64,000 bases of DNA, taken from positions 1 through 64,000 of the forward strand of contig DRHW01000007.1 in assembly GCA_011053005.1 (NCBI GenBank), in the 5' to 3' direction. Position 1 is the first letter of the stretch. Each line of letters begins with the position of its first letter. The notes beneath the pieces were generated by a model, which ran no database searches, was not told the DNA's origin, and was given only the letters and a program-made list of their open reading frames with translations. Source of the stretch: Methylophaga sp. (lineage in GTDB: Bacteria; Pseudomonadota; Gammaproteobacteria; Nitrosococcales; Methylophagaceae). Positions 34,289 to 45,487 of the stretch are shown piece by piece. Made by a program: the position numbers and the translations under genes.

Positions 34289-35014
34289 GTGTCTAAAATA
34301 ACATTATTACTTAGAGCCAGCACTTTAACTAGTGTCATGCTATTAACAGCTTGTGCAACAACGAGCAGAGAAGACGGCGTAAATGACCCTTTAGAAGGTT
34401 ATAACCGCGCAATGCACTCATTTAATAGCTCACTTGATCGCAATGTTATTAGACCGGTCGCGAAAGGTTACGATACGGTTGTACCTACTGGCATTAGCCA
34501 AGGTGTCAGCAATTTTTTCAGTAATTTGAACGATATTACGGTGATCATAAACGATTTACTTCAGTTCAAATTTGGTCAAGCTTTGGATGACACAGGACGT
34601 TTTGCACTTAATACAACGGTTGGTTTTGCCGGAATATTGGATGTCGCAACAATGGCTGGACACAATAAAAATAATGAAGATTTTGGCCAAACACTTGGGG
34701 CTTGGGGTTTTGATACCGGTCCTTATCTCGTTTTACCATTTTTTGGCCCACGTAACTTCCGCGACTCATTTGGTTTAGTGGGTGATATGTATACTGATCC
34801 TGTTAATCATCTTGATGATGCGGGTGCGCGCAACGGCTTAATAGCGCTACGTGTTATTGATGCTCGCGCAAACAATTTAAACATTAAAAATGTGCTTGAT
34901 GAAGCCTCTATCGATGAATATAGCTATGTGCGAAATGCCTATCTTCAACATCGTGAAAACCTTGTTTACGATGGTAAACCACCGGAAGATGATTTTGATC
35001 TTTTTGCCGACTAG
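34289..35014 (+). CDS. mlaA: MlaA (VacJ) outer-membrane lipoprotein of phospholipid transport
   Basis: I use the GTG at 34289 because AGGA lies 8 bases upstream and the resulting protein begins with a proper lipoprotein signal (SKITLLLRASTLTSVMLLTA then Cys); the frame is open back to an ATG at 34241. The 241-residue MlaA shows DPLEGYNRAMHSFNSSLDRN, NLNDITVIINDLLQFKF, DTGRFALNTTVGFAGILDVA and DFGQTLGAWGFDTGPYLVLP. MlaA removes mislocalised phospholipids from the outer leaflet and passes them to MlaC. The mla ABC genes are not in the window. Confidence 0.93.
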   Translation: MSKITLLLRASTLTSVMLLTACATTSREDGVNDPLEGYNRAMHSFNSSLDRNVIRPVAKGYDTVVPTGISQGVSNFFSNLNDITVIINDLLQFKFGQALDDTGRFALNTTVGFAGILDVATMAGHNKNNEDFGQTLGAWGFDTGPYLVLPFFGPRNFRDSFGLVGDMYTDPVNHLDDAGARNGLIALRVIDARANNLNIKNVLDEASIDEYSYVRNAYLQHRENLVYDGKPPEDDFDLFAD

Positions 35015-35059
35015 GCCATCTCTGATGAGGACAATATGTTGCTAGCAACATATAATACT

Positions 35060-35086
35060 AAGCCGAGCACTAGCTCGGCTTTTTTA
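35060..35086 (+). terminator. Intrinsic terminator after mlaA
   Basis: AAGCCGAGC-ACTA-GCTCGGCTT followed by TTTTT is a textbook terminator between mlaA and yrbG. Confidence 0.92.
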
Positions 35087-35113
35087 ATTACGCTACTTGG
35101 CTATTAACTATTT

Positions 35114-36094
35114 ATGATTACTGCTCTTTTTATTCTCGCCATTATTGTTGGTTTCGCCATTCTAATATGGGGTGCTGATCGCTTTGTTGATGGCGCCGCA
35201 AGTATTGCAACCAATTTTGGTATTTCACCTTTAATTGTCGGCTTAACCATTGTGGGTTTTGGTACGTCAGCTCCTGAAATGCTGGTATCAGCCTTAGCCT
35301 CATTTGATGGTGCGCCTGCAATGGGAATAGGTAATGCCATTGGCTCAAATATTACCAATATAGGTTTAGTATTAGGCATCACAATTTTAGTTACACCACT
35401 GACCGTCAATTCAGCCAGTGTAAAACGTGACTTTCCAATACTGGCATTCGTTATGGCTGTCGCGTTATATCTCGTTTGGGATTTAGAACTTAGCCACGTA
35501 GACGGCATTATTTTATTTTCAGGCTTCATTTTTCTATTGTTCTCTATGGCATATTTTGCAATAAAGAGTACAGATAAAGATCCTCTTGCCGAGGAATTTG
35601 AACAAGAATTTACCGAACACAAAATGTCGACACCAAAAGCACTATTGAGTTTTATCATTGGCTTAATCGCATTATTAGTCGGTTCAAAAGCATTAGTATG
35701 GGGAGCGACGGGTATTGCTCACTTATTAGGTGTCAGTGATCTTATTATTGGTCTGACTATCGTGGCAATTGGTACCAGCCTGCCAGAGTTAGCGGCATCA
35801 ATCATTTCCGCACTCAAAAATGAACATGACATTGCTGTCGGTAACGTCTTAGGCTCTAATATGTTTAATTTATTAGCCGTATTAGCAATGCCTGGATTAA
35901 TTGCACCATCGGCACTCGATCCTATGATTTTATTACGTGATTTCCCGGTGATGATTGCCTTTACTATTGCCTTATTCCTGTTTGCTTATTTTGGCAAAAA
36001 TGGTCGTATCGGTCGCGTTGCAGGTAGCTTAATGTTAGTCGGCTATATCGGCTACAACGCCCTGCTTGCCGTTCAAAGTAGCCAAGGCATTTAA
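35114..36094 (+). CDS. yrbG: YrbG-type calcium/sodium antiporter (CaCA family)
   Basis: The 326-residue membrane protein has about ten helices and the two inverted alpha repeats of the family: GLTIVGFGTSAPEMLVSALA with GNAIGSNITNIGLVLG, and GLTIVAIGTSLPELAASIIS with GNVLGSNMFNLLAV. It exchanges cations across the inner membrane. As in E. coli it heads the kdsD-kdsC-lptC-lptA-lptB gene set. No strong ribosome binding site is visible before the ATG. Confidence 0.93.
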   Translation: MITALFILAIIVGFAILIWGADRFVDGAASIATNFGISPLIVGLTIVGFGTSAPEMLVSALASFDGAPAMGIGNAIGSNITNIGLVLGITILVTPLTVNSASVKRDFPILAFVMAVALYLVWDLELSHVDGIILFSGFIFLLFSMAYFAIKSTDKDPLAEEFEQEFTEHKMSTPKALLSFIIGLIALLVGSKALVWGATGIAHLLGVSDLIIGLTIVAIGTSLPELAASIISALKNEHDIAVGNVLGSNMFNLLAVLAMPGLIAPSALDPMILLRDFPVMIAFTIALFLFAYFGKNGRIGRVAGSLMLVGYIGYNALLAVQSSQGI

Positions 36095-36101
36095 CAAGAT
36101 T

Positions 36102-37091
36102 ATGACAACAATCATGCAAACTGAATCTGAGAAACTAAAAACACTCGGGCTTGCCGTCATTAATACCGAAATGGAAGCGATTGCTGACTTACGTAGTCGG
36201 ATTGATGATGCCTTTGTGCAAGCTTGCCAATATTTACTGCAATGCAAAGGCCGTATTGTTGTTATTGGCATGGGCAAATCAGGTCATATTGGTGGCAAAA
36301 TTGCAGCAACCCTTGCCAGCACCGGCAGCCCTGCATTTTTTGTTCATCCAGGTGAAGCAAGTCATGGCGACTTAGGCATGATTACAGATACTGATGTCGT
36401 CATTGCATTATCTAATTCAGGTGAAACCAGCGAAATATTAACTATTTTGCCATTGATTAAACGACTCGGCGTACCACTAATCGCTTTAACCGGTAAACCT
36501 AGCTCGACCTTAGCAAGCTGTGCCGACAGTCATATTGATGTCAGTGTGACTAAAGAAGCCTGTCCTCTTGGCTTGGCTCCGACATCGAGCACTACGGCGG
36601 CACTTGTTATGGGCGATGCTTTAGCAATTTCATTACTCGAAGCCAAAGGATTTACTGCTGAAGATTTTGCCTTATCGCATCCGGGCGGTAATCTGGGTCG
36701 TCGATTACTATTACGTGTTAGTGACATTATGCATACAGGTGAAACCATACCCAAGGTTGCAAATACAGCGCTGATCAGCGATGCCTTAGTTGAAATGACC
36801 AATAAAGGTCTAGGTATGACAGCGGTGACCGATAGTGATGGCCGTGTTGTAGGGATTTTTACCGATGGTGATTTACGTCGTGTCATTGCCCAGCGTGTTG
36901 ATGTTCACACCACCAAACTGGCTGAATTTATGACGACTCACTGCAAAACAGGTCGTTCTGATATGCTAGCAGCTGAAATATTGTCGCTAATGCAACGTCA
37001 TAAAATTAACGCTTTACTCATTACAGATAGCGATCAACAGCTTATTGGTGCCATCAATATGCATGATCTGCTACGCGCTGGTGTCGTTTAA
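36102..37091 (+). CDS. kdsD: Arabinose-5-phosphate isomerase KdsD
   Basis: I start at the ATG at 36102 (MTTIMQTESE), eight bases after the yrbG stop; the frame reaches back to 36066 inside yrbG, and the ATG at 36114 is another option. The protein has an SIS domain (RIVVIGMGKSGHIGGKIAAT, FFVHPGEASHGDLGMI, ALSNSGETSEI) followed by two CBS domains (from about residue 200). It converts ribulose-5-phosphate to arabinose-5-phosphate, the first step to Kdo for LPS. Part of the LPS operon. Confidence 0.93.
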   Translation: MTTIMQTESEKLKTLGLAVINTEMEAIADLRSRIDDAFVQACQYLLQCKGRIVVIGMGKSGHIGGKIAATLASTGSPAFFVHPGEASHGDLGMITDTDVVIALSNSGETSEILTILPLIKRLGVPLIALTGKPSSTLASCADSHIDVSVTKEACPLGLAPTSSTTAALVMGDALAISLLEAKGFTAEDFALSHPGGNLGRRLLLRVSDIMHTGETIPKVANTALISDALVEMTNKGLGMTAVTDSDGRVVGIFTDGDLRRVIAQRVDVHTTKLAEFMTTHCKTGRSDMLAAEILSLMQRHKINALLITDSDQQLIGAINMHDLLRAGVV

Positions 37092-37156
37092 ATGATCAAT
37101 TATGTTCATAACATCGACAACATATCCCTATCCATCTGAATAGATTAAGGACTAAT

Positions 37157-37678
37157 ATGCAAGATATTCTGACTCGCACTAAAGATATTAAACTGGTTAT
37201 TTTTGATGTTGATGGTGTACTCACCGATGGCAGTATCATTATTGGTGATGATGGTGAAGAATATAAAGCATTCCACTCGCGTGATGGTCATGGCATGAGA
37301 CTTTTACAATATACCGGTGTTGATATCGCTATCATTACAGGTCGTACTTCAAAAGTGGTCGAACATCGTATGAGCAGTTTGGGTATCAATCATGTTTATC
37401 AAGGGCAAAAAGTTAAGTTGCCTGCCTTTGAAGATCTGATTAAACGTTTAAAACTTAAGCCTGAACAATGTGCTTATGTCGGCGATGATTGGGTTGATTT
37501 AGCGATTATGAATCGTGTTGGACTCGCGATTGCAGTGCAAGATGCTGATCCACTTGTCAAAAAACATGCACATTGGATAACACCATCTAACGGTGGCAAA
37601 GGTGCTGCTCGCGAAGTATGTGAACTTATTATGGAAGGACAGGGTACCCTGCAAGATCAAATTGAACGCCACTTCTAA
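37157..37678 (+). CDS. kdsC: 3-deoxy-D-manno-octulosonate 8-phosphate phosphatase KdsC
   Basis: The 173-residue HAD-type phosphatase has motif I FDVDGVLTDGSI, motif II ITGRTS, and motif III/IV K with GDDWVDLAIM. It carries the short KdsC C terminus that completes the neighbouring active site in the tetramer (NGGKGAAREVCELIM). It removes phosphate from Kdo-8-P. AAGGA lies about 9 bases before the ATG. Its end overlaps the probable lptC start. Confidence 0.95.
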   Translation: MQDILTRTKDIKLVIFDVDGVLTDGSIIIGDDGEEYKAFHSRDGHGMRLLQYTGVDIAIITGRTSKVVEHRMSSLGINHVYQGQKVKLPAFEDLIKRLKLKPEQCAYVGDDWVDLAIMNRVGLAIAVQDADPLVKKHAHWITPSNGGKGAAREVCELIMEGQGTLQDQIERHF

Positions 37679-38237
37679 TCTTTCTTTTATTACAAGACTC
37701 ATCTTGTCTTTATTGGCAATCGTCTCCCTTTGGCTATTTTTCGATAATGATGACAAATCCAATACTGATCAATCGAATGGCGTAGCGCGGACAAGTGATT
37801 ATGCGATGACAAACTTCACCATGACCGTGATGGATAAACTTGGCAAACCTTCACGCCTTATTACTGGCGAAACAATGTCACATTATCCTGCCAACGATAG
37901 CACTGAGATCATTAAACCTGCCGCTCAAATTATCGAACAAGGTAAAGATACCTGGCTAATGACTGCTGACAAGGCCTATACCGAAGGAAAAGGTGACGAT
38001 ATTTTACTTACCGGCAATGTTATCATCACCCAAAAAGACAATAATAATATTGAGTTAAGCACTGAAAAGCTCAATTTAGATACCGTACGCGATAATGCTT
38101 ACACCGATCTCGCTGTTAGTATGAAATCTCCTCACGGCACGACAAATTCGGTTGGACTTCATGCCAGCCTCCAAGAAAAAACTATTAACCTGCACTCCAG
38201 AGTGAGAGGACATTACGATGCGCCACCTACAAACTAA
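37662..38237 (+). CDS. lptC: LPS export protein LptC
   Basis: No ATG or GTG is available; a TTG at 37662 gives 191 residues, the same length as E. coli LptC, with one N-terminal membrane helix (ITRLILSLLAIVSLWLFF). The periplasmic part is a beta-jellyroll (YAMTNFTMTVMDKLGKPSRL, ITGETMSHYP, KAYTEGKGDDILLTGNVIIT). LptC links the LptBFG transporter to the LptA bridge. The start lies inside the end of kdsC, so translation is probably coupled. The product is clear from position and fold; the start is uncertain. Confidence 0.85.
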   Translation: MNATSNLSFITRLILSLLAIVSLWLFFDNDDKSNTDQSNGVARTSDYAMTNFTMTVMDKLGKPSRLITGETMSHYPANDSTEIIKPAAQIIEQGKDTWLMTADKAYTEGKGDDILLTGNVIITQKDNNNIELSTEKLNLDTVRDNAYTDLAVSMKSPHGTTNSVGLHASLQEKTINLHSRVRGHYDAPPTN

Positions 38238-39021
38238 ACTGCTCATTACACTACTTGCTTGTTTACCATCATTAACGTGGGCGCTAGACAGTGATCGTGA
38301 ACAACCTATTGATATAGAAGCAGATCATGCGGAACTCGATGATGCCAGCGGTATTACTCAATACAAAGGTAGAGCCATTTTAACCCAAGGTACATTACGT
38401 ATTGAGGGCGACATCATCACCTTTTATTACGATGATAAAAAGCAGCTCTCTAAGGCCGTTGCCCAAGGTAATTTAGCCACCTACAAACAAGTTCAAAAGC
38501 CAGGTGAAGCGCCCGTTCGTGCCCGTGCTTTACAAATGGAATATCACGCTAAAGCACAAAAAATATACTTACTAGGACAAGGTCATGTATGGCAAAACGG
38601 TGATGAATTTAGTGGCAATAAAATCGAATATGATATAAACAAAAATGTCGTTAATGCTAACTCTGCTCCAGTCGAAGTTGCTGGGGAAAAACAACAAAGT
38701 GGCCGTGTGCACATCATTATTCAGCCGCCAAGTAGTAAAAAGAAAGCAGCAGCACCTAAGGTAGTACCTAAGACTGAAGCAACGCCGCCGCCAGCTATTC
38801 TCGATGAAGATGCGGATAAACATCCTACTGCTTTAACGACTACGACACTGAATGTTCGTACAGGTCCTAGTGTTCAATATAATAAGATCGGCAGCTTTAT
38901 TCCTAATAGCGAAGTCATTATTCTGACTGAACAAAAAGACTGGTTACAAGTCAGAGGCGAAATTGCCGGTCAAGTAGTAATTGGATGGGTGAATCGCCGT
39001 TATATTGAAGTCAAACCATAA
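38218..39021 (+). CDS. lptA: LPS transport protein LptA with a C-terminal SH3-type domain
   Basis: GAGAGGA precedes the ATG by 7 bases. The 267-residue protein has a signal peptide (cleavage after WAL-type residues near 22) and an OstA/LptA jellyroll at about 25-165 ([37 protein letters not shown]). A Lys/Pro-rich linker follows at about 172-200. The last segment, about 205-265, is a bacterial SH3 domain ([37 protein letters not shown]). Ordinary LptA has about 185 residues and no such domain. It bridges LptC to LptD across the periplasm. It overlaps lptC by 20 bases. Confidence 0.92.
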   Translation: MRHLQTKLLITLLACLPSLTWALDSDREQPIDIEADHAELDDASGITQYKGRAILTQGTLRIEGDIITFYYDDKKQLSKAVAQGNLATYKQVQKPGEAPVRARALQMEYHAKAQKIYLLGQGHVWQNGDEFSGNKIEYDINKNVVNANSAPVEVAGEKQQSGRVHIIIQPPSSKKKAAAPKVVPKTEATPPPAILDEDADKHPTALTTTTLNVRTGPSVQYNKIGSFIPNSEVIILTEQKDWLQVRGEIAGQVVIGWVNRRYIEVKP

Positions 39022-39034
39022 GTTTAGGAAGAGC

Positions 39035-39760
39035 ATGAGCACATTATCCGCCCAGCAATTATCCAAACAATTTGGTACTCGCCAAGTCGTTAAAAATATT
39101 TCTCTAGAAGTAAAAAGTGGAGAAATTGTCGGTTTATTAGGACCTAACGGTGCAGGTAAAACGACAAGTTTTTATATGATTGTTGGCTTAATTCCTGTTG
39201 ATAGCGGCACGATATTCCTTGATCAACAAGAGCTGACTCGAGACCCAATCCATCAACGCGCTCAACTCGGTATCGGCTATTTGCCGCAAGAAGCTTCTGT
39301 GTTTCGCAAACTATCGGTGGAAGATAATATCTATGCCATTATCGAAACCCGAAAAGAGCTCAATGACGCCGCTAAAAAAGAATTATTAGAACGTCTTTTA
39401 TCTGACTTTCACATCGATCATATCCGGAAATCTTTAGGTATGGCGTTATCGGGCGGAGAACGACGCAGAGTTGAAATAGCACGAACGCTCGCAATGGAGC
39501 CAAAATTCATCCTATTAGATGAGCCTTTTGCTGGTGTTGATCCCATTTCAGTGCTGGATATTCAAGGCATTATCAAAGCGTTGGCAGAACGCGGCATTGG
39601 TATTTTAATTACCGATCATAATGTGCGTGAAACGCTTAATGTTTGTGAACGTGCTTATATTTTTAATGAAGGTGAAGTGATCGCCAAAGGTACGCCAGAA
39701 GATATCCTCAAAGATAAACGTGTTTTGAGTGTGTATCTGGGTCGAGATTTTAGACTTTAA
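39035..39760 (+). CDS. lptB: LPS export ABC transporter ATP-binding protein LptB
   Basis: The ATG at 39035 has AGGA 6 bases upstream; the frame is open back into lptA. The 241 residues, equal in length to E. coli LptB, show Walker [11 protein letters not shown]-loop [12 protein letters not shown], signature LSGGERRR, Walker [14 protein letters not shown] and the H-loop TDHNV. It powers extraction of LPS from the inner membrane with LptFG. It is the last gene of the operon. rpoN, which often follows, is absent. Confidence 0.96.
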   Translation: MSTLSAQQLSKQFGTRQVVKNISLEVKSGEIVGLLGPNGAGKTTSFYMIVGLIPVDSGTIFLDQQELTRDPIHQRAQLGIGYLPQEASVFRKLSVEDNIYAIIETRKELNDAAKKELLERLLSDFHIDHIRKSLGMALSGGERRRVEIARTLAMEPKFILLDEPFAGVDPISVLDIQGIIKALAERGIGILITDHNVRETLNVCERAYIFNEGEVIAKGTPEDILKDKRVLSVYLGRDFRL

Positions 39761-39809
39761 ACGACTGGTTTATTTACTCCTTGAGCTACTTTTAGTAACT
39801 ATATAGACA

Positions 39810-39861
39810 ATAAACCCAATGACTGCCTTGTTTAAAAATAAGACAATCACTGGGTTATTTA
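39810..39861 (+). terminator. Terminator of the lpt operon
   Basis: AACCCA-A-TGA pairs with TCA-C-TGGGTT, with an inner TTGT/ACAA stem, followed by ATTTATT. It sits between convergent lptB and the M23 peptidase gene. Confidence 0.6.
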
Positions 39862-39920
39862 TTCAAAATAGTTTAACGATGCTTAAACTAAAAGCTATAA
39901 AGCGAGTAGGATGAAAATAA

Positions 39921-40763
39921 TTATTTTTCATCACCCGTTACCGCATCTCTTTCAGGAAAGAATAATCGAGGTTCAACCCTTGTATCATTCAAACTAACGC
40001 CGAGATGTAAATGTGGCCCGGTCACTCTGCCCGTCATGCCTACTGTACCAATGATTTCGCCTTGTTTGATAATTTGCCCTGCTTTAACGTCGATTGTATT
40101 CATATGGCAAAACATGGTCACTAAACCCTGACCATGATCAATAAACACAGTATTACCATTAAAGAAATAGTCGCCAGTATTACGAACAACACCATTTGCT
40201 GGCGCATGAATTTCAGTGCCTGTTGGTGCGGCAATATCCATTCCACTATGCGGATTACGCGGCTGACCATTAAACACGCGACGGCGACCAAATAAACCAC
40301 TGACGCGACCTTCAATTGGCCATACAAAATTAAGCGCAACATCACCTTCAGTCCAATGTTCTAATGCGCCATTAATCGCTGCCTTTTCACCGTTGATACG
40401 TTTCATATCATAGTTATTTGGGTTTACTTTGCCATCATCCTTAATTTCAATATATTGCGTTGGGTAAGCTTTATCTGCGATAACAAAACTGATCTTTGAC
40501 GTTTTTCCTGCTGACTTGACAGTCAGTGTTTGTGAACCTATTTTGGCAGACAAAGGAACGCCGACCACGGCAAGCCATTGTTCATCTTGTTTTAAAACCA
40601 TCACTTGTCGTTTGTTATATTGCACAAAAGGTTTGGCAGCAGCTCCGTCAGCAACGGGTACAATCACCACACCGCCAGGCACCGCAGATTGTTGCGGTAA
40701 GGTCATCGCCGAAATTGACATCGTCATTAACATACTGAATGCTAAGCAAATAAATTTAATCAT
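39921..40763 (-). CDS. Periplasmic M23 family peptidase (LytM domain)
   Basis: The 280-residue protein has a signal peptide (MIKFICLAFSMLMTMSISA), a beta-rich N-terminal region and a LytM/M23 domain. Zinc ligands are H and D in NPHSGMDIAAPTGTEIHAPA and the final HLHLG motif, with FIDHGQGLVTMFCHMN between them. All ligands are present, so it is probably an active peptidoglycan hydrolase, not a NlpD/EnvC-type activator. Its start overlaps the end of xseA by 8 bases. Confidence 0.88.
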   Translation of the reverse strand: MIKFICLAFSMLMTMSISAMTLPQQSAVPGGVVIVPVADGAAAKPFVQYNKRQVMVLKQDEQWLAVVGVPLSAKIGSQTLTVKSAGKTSKISFVIADKAYPTQYIEIKDDGKVNPNNYDMKRINGEKAAINGALEHWTEGDVALNFVWPIEGRVSGLFGRRRVFNGQPRNPHSGMDIAAPTGTEIHAPANGVVRNTGDYFFNGNTVFIDHGQGLVTMFCHMNTIDVKAGQIIKQGEIIGTVGMTGRVTGPHLHLGVSLNDTRVEPRLFFPERDAVTGDEK

Positions 40764-42264
40764 TTTTTACCTCTTTAATTTCACACACTAACTGCCCCTT
40801 TCCTAAGCGGACATTTATATTCTGATTAGCTTTGACATCATCAGCTCGATGTAACACCCGTCCAGAGTCCACTAATGTAGTAATACTATAACCTCGCTCC
40901 AAGGTTTTCAAAGGGCTGACTGCGGCAAGCGTCGACATTTGTTGGCTTAAATTTGCTTTATATTGAGTAAAACGTTGCTGCATTGTCATTGCGAGCTGTT
41001 GCTGCAACTGCTTTAGTATCGTTTGCTGATAATGAATCACCGGCAATGGTACTTTTAACTGCAAGCGCTGTTTTAAATCTTTGTGTTGAGCTTGTTCCGC
41101 TTTTAATTTTTGCTCGATACTCTGCTGCAATCGGCCTGCTAAAGTCGCAACTTTATAATGTTGTACTGCGATTTTTTGTTGTGGATGCTTTAGTCTGATT
41201 GACCAATAATCCAATCGCTGACGCTTACTATTAAGAATGTGCAAACAATTACGTTTTAGTTGCTGCTGTAACTGTTTCAGTTTTTGCATTTGCTGATTAA
41301 TCGTAACGTGCGGCTGTGGCAAACGTTGTTGCAAATAATTGAGATGTCGGCGTTCGTTTTGTATGCGATGCGCCATTAACAAGTGCAATCGTCGACTATG
41401 ACTTTGGATTTTTGCTAACCACGCAACAGCATCTGGCACGGCAATTTCAGCAGCGGCAGAAGGTGTTGGCGCTCTCACATCAGCCACAAAATCGGCAATA
41501 GTGAAATCAACTTCATGGCCAACAGCACTGATCACAGGTATCGCACACGCAAATATCGCACGCGCTACTTTTTCGTCGTTAAAACTCCACAAATCTTCTA
41601 AAGAACCGCCACCACGACTCACAATCAATACATCACATTCTTGCCGTGTATTGGCTAAATTAATTGCATTTGCAATCTGTTTAGCTGAATCGCCGCCTTG
41701 AACAGCGACCGGATAAAGAATGACATGAGCAGCAGGAAAACGACGATTTAACACGGTCAAAATATCGTGCACCGCAGCACCATCCGGTGATGAAATAATG
41801 CCAATTTTTTCAGGTAATGATGGCAACGATTTTTTATGCGCCTGATCAAATAAACCTTCTTCGCCTAGGCGATGTTTTAAGGCTTCATAAGCATGTTGCA
41901 ATGCCCCACTGCCCGCCTCTTGCATATGTTCAACGACCAGTTGAAACTCGCCTCGTCCTTCATACAAGGTGACCCTAACACGCAATAACACCTGCATGCC
42001 GTTCTTAGGCGTAAATCGGACATTACGACTGCGTGTTTTAAACATTGCACACCGCACCTGCGCGGCTTCATCTTTTAAGGTGAAATAAACATGTCCCGAA
42101 CCCGGCATGGCTAAATTTGAGATTTCACCTTCTACCCAGATCAGTTGGAATGAGCCTTCCAAGGCAACACGGGCTTCGCGAACTAGCCGCGAGACCGGAT
42201 AAATCTCTTTCACAGGACGCGTTGCTAATGTATTACTGCTATCGGATGAAACAAGTGATGCCAT
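40756..42264 (-). CDS. xseA: Exodeoxyribonuclease VII large subunit
   Basis: The 502-residue protein has the OB-fold start (YPVSRLVREARVALEGSFQL, WVEGEISNLAMPGSGHVYFT). It also has the catalytic region KIGIISSPDGAAVHDILTVL, VSRGGGSLEDLWSFNDEKVA and SAVGHEVDFTIADFVADVRA, plus a long Gln-rich coiled coil to the end. ExoVII degrades single-stranded DNA with small subunit XseB, which is not in the window. Divergent from guaB, about 60 bases apart. Confidence 0.95.
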   Translation of the reverse strand: MASLVSSDSSNTLATRPVKEIYPVSRLVREARVALEGSFQLIWVEGEISNLAMPGSGHVYFTLKDEAAQVRCAMFKTRSRNVRFTPKNGMQVLLRVRVTLYEGRGEFQLVVEHMQEAGSGALQHAYEALKHRLGEEGLFDQAHKKSLPSLPEKIGIISSPDGAAVHDILTVLNRRFPAAHVILYPVAVQGGDSAKQIANAINLANTRQECDVLIVSRGGGSLEDLWSFNDEKVARAIFACAIPVISAVGHEVDFTIADFVADVRAPTPSAAAEIAVPDAVAWLAKIQSHSRRLHLLMAHRIQNERRHLNYLQQRLPQPHVTINQQMQKLKQLQQQLKRNCLHILNSKRQRLDYWSIRLKHPQQKIAVQHYKVATLAGRLQQSIEQKLKAEQAQHKDLKQRLQLKVPLPVIHYQQTILKQLQQQLAMTMQQRFTQYKANLSQQMSTLAAVSPLKTLERGYSITTLVDSGRVLHRADDVKANQNINVRLGKGQLVCEIKEVKND

Positions 42265-42279
42265 AAACCCTAAATATCC

Positions 42280-43790
<1,511 letters not shown>

Positions 43791-43808
43791 AGAAAATTTT
43801 TATCATTT

Positions 43809-43844
43809 AAAAACCAGAGTTGTGATCACGCGGCTCTGGTTTTT
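43809..43844 (+). terminator. Terminator-like hairpin between guaB and guaA
   Basis: AAAAACCAGAG pairs with CTCTGGTTTTT around a 14-base loop, followed by GTCC. It could uncouple guaA from guaB or attenuate read-through. Confidence 0.75.
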
Positions 43845-43876
43845 GTCCTTAATAAACCGTATTTTCAGAGAATCTT

Positions 43877-45454
43877 ATGAGCCACAATATCCATGACCAC
43901 CGAATTCTTATTCTTGATTTTGGATCACAATATACGCAGCTAATTGCTCGTCGTATCCGCGAGGCGGGGGTTTATTGTGAATTAAGAAATCCTGAAATTA
44001 CCGAAGTAGAAATTAAAGAGTTTAATCCGAAAGGGATTATTCTTTCTGGCGGTCCAGATTCTACAATTGGCGATGAAGCACCTGCTGCACCACCATTTGT
44101 ATTTGAACTTAATATTCCCGTTCTCGGCATTTGCTACGGTATGCAAACGATGGCGATGCAGTTGGGTGGTCAAGTTGAATCATCACAACATCGAGAATTT
44201 GGTTATGCACAAGTTCGTGCTCGCGGCCACTCTGCTTTATTTCGTGACATTGAAGACCATGTCACCGAAGAAGGTTATGGACTACTCGACGTTTGGATGA
44301 GTCACGGGGATAAAGTAACCGCCTTACCAAAAGGTTTTAATGTTATTGCCAGCACTGATAGCGCACCTTTTGCAGGCATGGCAGATGAGACTCGCAAGTT
44401 TTATGGTGTTCAGTTCCACCCAGAAGTCACGCATACACTGCAAGGTCAACGTATGGTTGAACGCTTCTTAACTGAAATTTGCGGCTGCGATACCTTATGG
44501 ACATCAGCTCATATTATCGAAGATAGTATAAAAACCATTCGTGAACAAGTCGGCACTGATCATGTATTACTGGGTTTATCCGGTGGTGTTGATTCTTCTG
44601 TAGTCGCAGCCCTTTTACACAAAGCGATTGGCGAACAACTGACTTGCGTGTTTGTTGATAACGGCCTGCTTCGCCAAGATGAAGGCGATCAAGTAATGGC
44701 CATGTTTGCCAAAAACATGGGTATAAAAGTGATTCGTGTTGATGCTGAAAAGCGCTTTCTCGACGCACTGGCCGGTGAAAATGAGCCAGAAGCAAAACGT
44801 AAAATTATCGGCCGTGTATTTGTTGAAGTATTTGAAGAAGAATCAAATAAAATCGACAATGTGAAATGGTTAGCTCAAGGCACCATTTACCCAGATGTAA
44901 TCGAATCTGCCGCCGCTAAAACCGGTAAAGCACATGTTATCAAATCACACCATAATGTCGGTGGCTTGCCAAAACATATGACATTGAAATTACTAGAACC
45001 TTTACGTGAATTATTCAAAGATGAAGTACGTAAATTGGGTGTTGAACTCGGTCTTCCTAAAGATATGGTTTATCGCCACCCTTTCCCTGGTCCGGGTTTA
45101 GGTGTACGCATCTTAGGTGAAGTCAAAAAAGAATATGCTGAACTGTTGCGTAAAGCTGACAAAATATTCATTGACGAACTGTATAAGCACGATTTATACG
45201 ATAAAACCAGTCAAGCCTTTGTGGTGTTTTTACCGGTTAAATCGGTCGGTGTAATGGGCGATGGCCGTCGTTATGATTATGTTGTGTCGTTACGTGCAGT
45301 AGAAACTATCGACTTTATGACCGCACGTTGGGCACACCTACCTTATGAATTTCTGGGACTAGTCTCTAATCGTATTATTAACGAAGTCGAAGGTATTTCA
45401 CGCGTGACCTATGATATTTCTGGCAAACCACCTGCAACGATTGAGTGGGAATAA
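43877..45454 (+). CDS. guaA: GMP synthase (glutamine-hydrolysing)
   Basis: The 525-residue enzyme has the class I glutaminase domain ([20 protein letters not shown]; nucleophile Cys in [11 protein letters not shown]; catalytic His in FHPEVTHT). It is followed by the ATP pyrophosphatase P-loop [20 protein letters not shown] and the C-terminal dimerisation domain ending [17 protein letters not shown]. It aminates XMP to GMP. Length and motifs are complete. Confidence 0.97.
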   Translation: MSHNIHDHRILILDFGSQYTQLIARRIREAGVYCELRNPEITEVEIKEFNPKGIILSGGPDSTIGDEAPAAPPFVFELNIPVLGICYGMQTMAMQLGGQVESSQHREFGYAQVRARGHSALFRDIEDHVTEEGYGLLDVWMSHGDKVTALPKGFNVIASTDSAPFAGMADETRKFYGVQFHPEVTHTLQGQRMVERFLTEICGCDTLWTSAHIIEDSIKTIREQVGTDHVLLGLSGGVDSSVVAALLHKAIGEQLTCVFVDNGLLRQDEGDQVMAMFAKNMGIKVIRVDAEKRFLDALAGENEPEAKRKIIGRVFVEVFEEESNKIDNVKWLAQGTIYPDVIESAAAKTGKAHVIKSHHNVGGLPKHMTLKLLEPLRELFKDEVRKLGVELGLPKDMVYRHPFPGPGLGVRILGEVKKEYAELLRKADKIFIDELYKHDLYDKTSQAFVVFLPVKSVGVMGDGRRYDYVVSLRAVETIDFMTARWAHLPYEFLGLVSNRIINEVEGISRVTYDISGKPPATIEWE

Positions 45455-45487
45455 GTCTAACGTTATCGTATAAAAGGACAGGAATTT

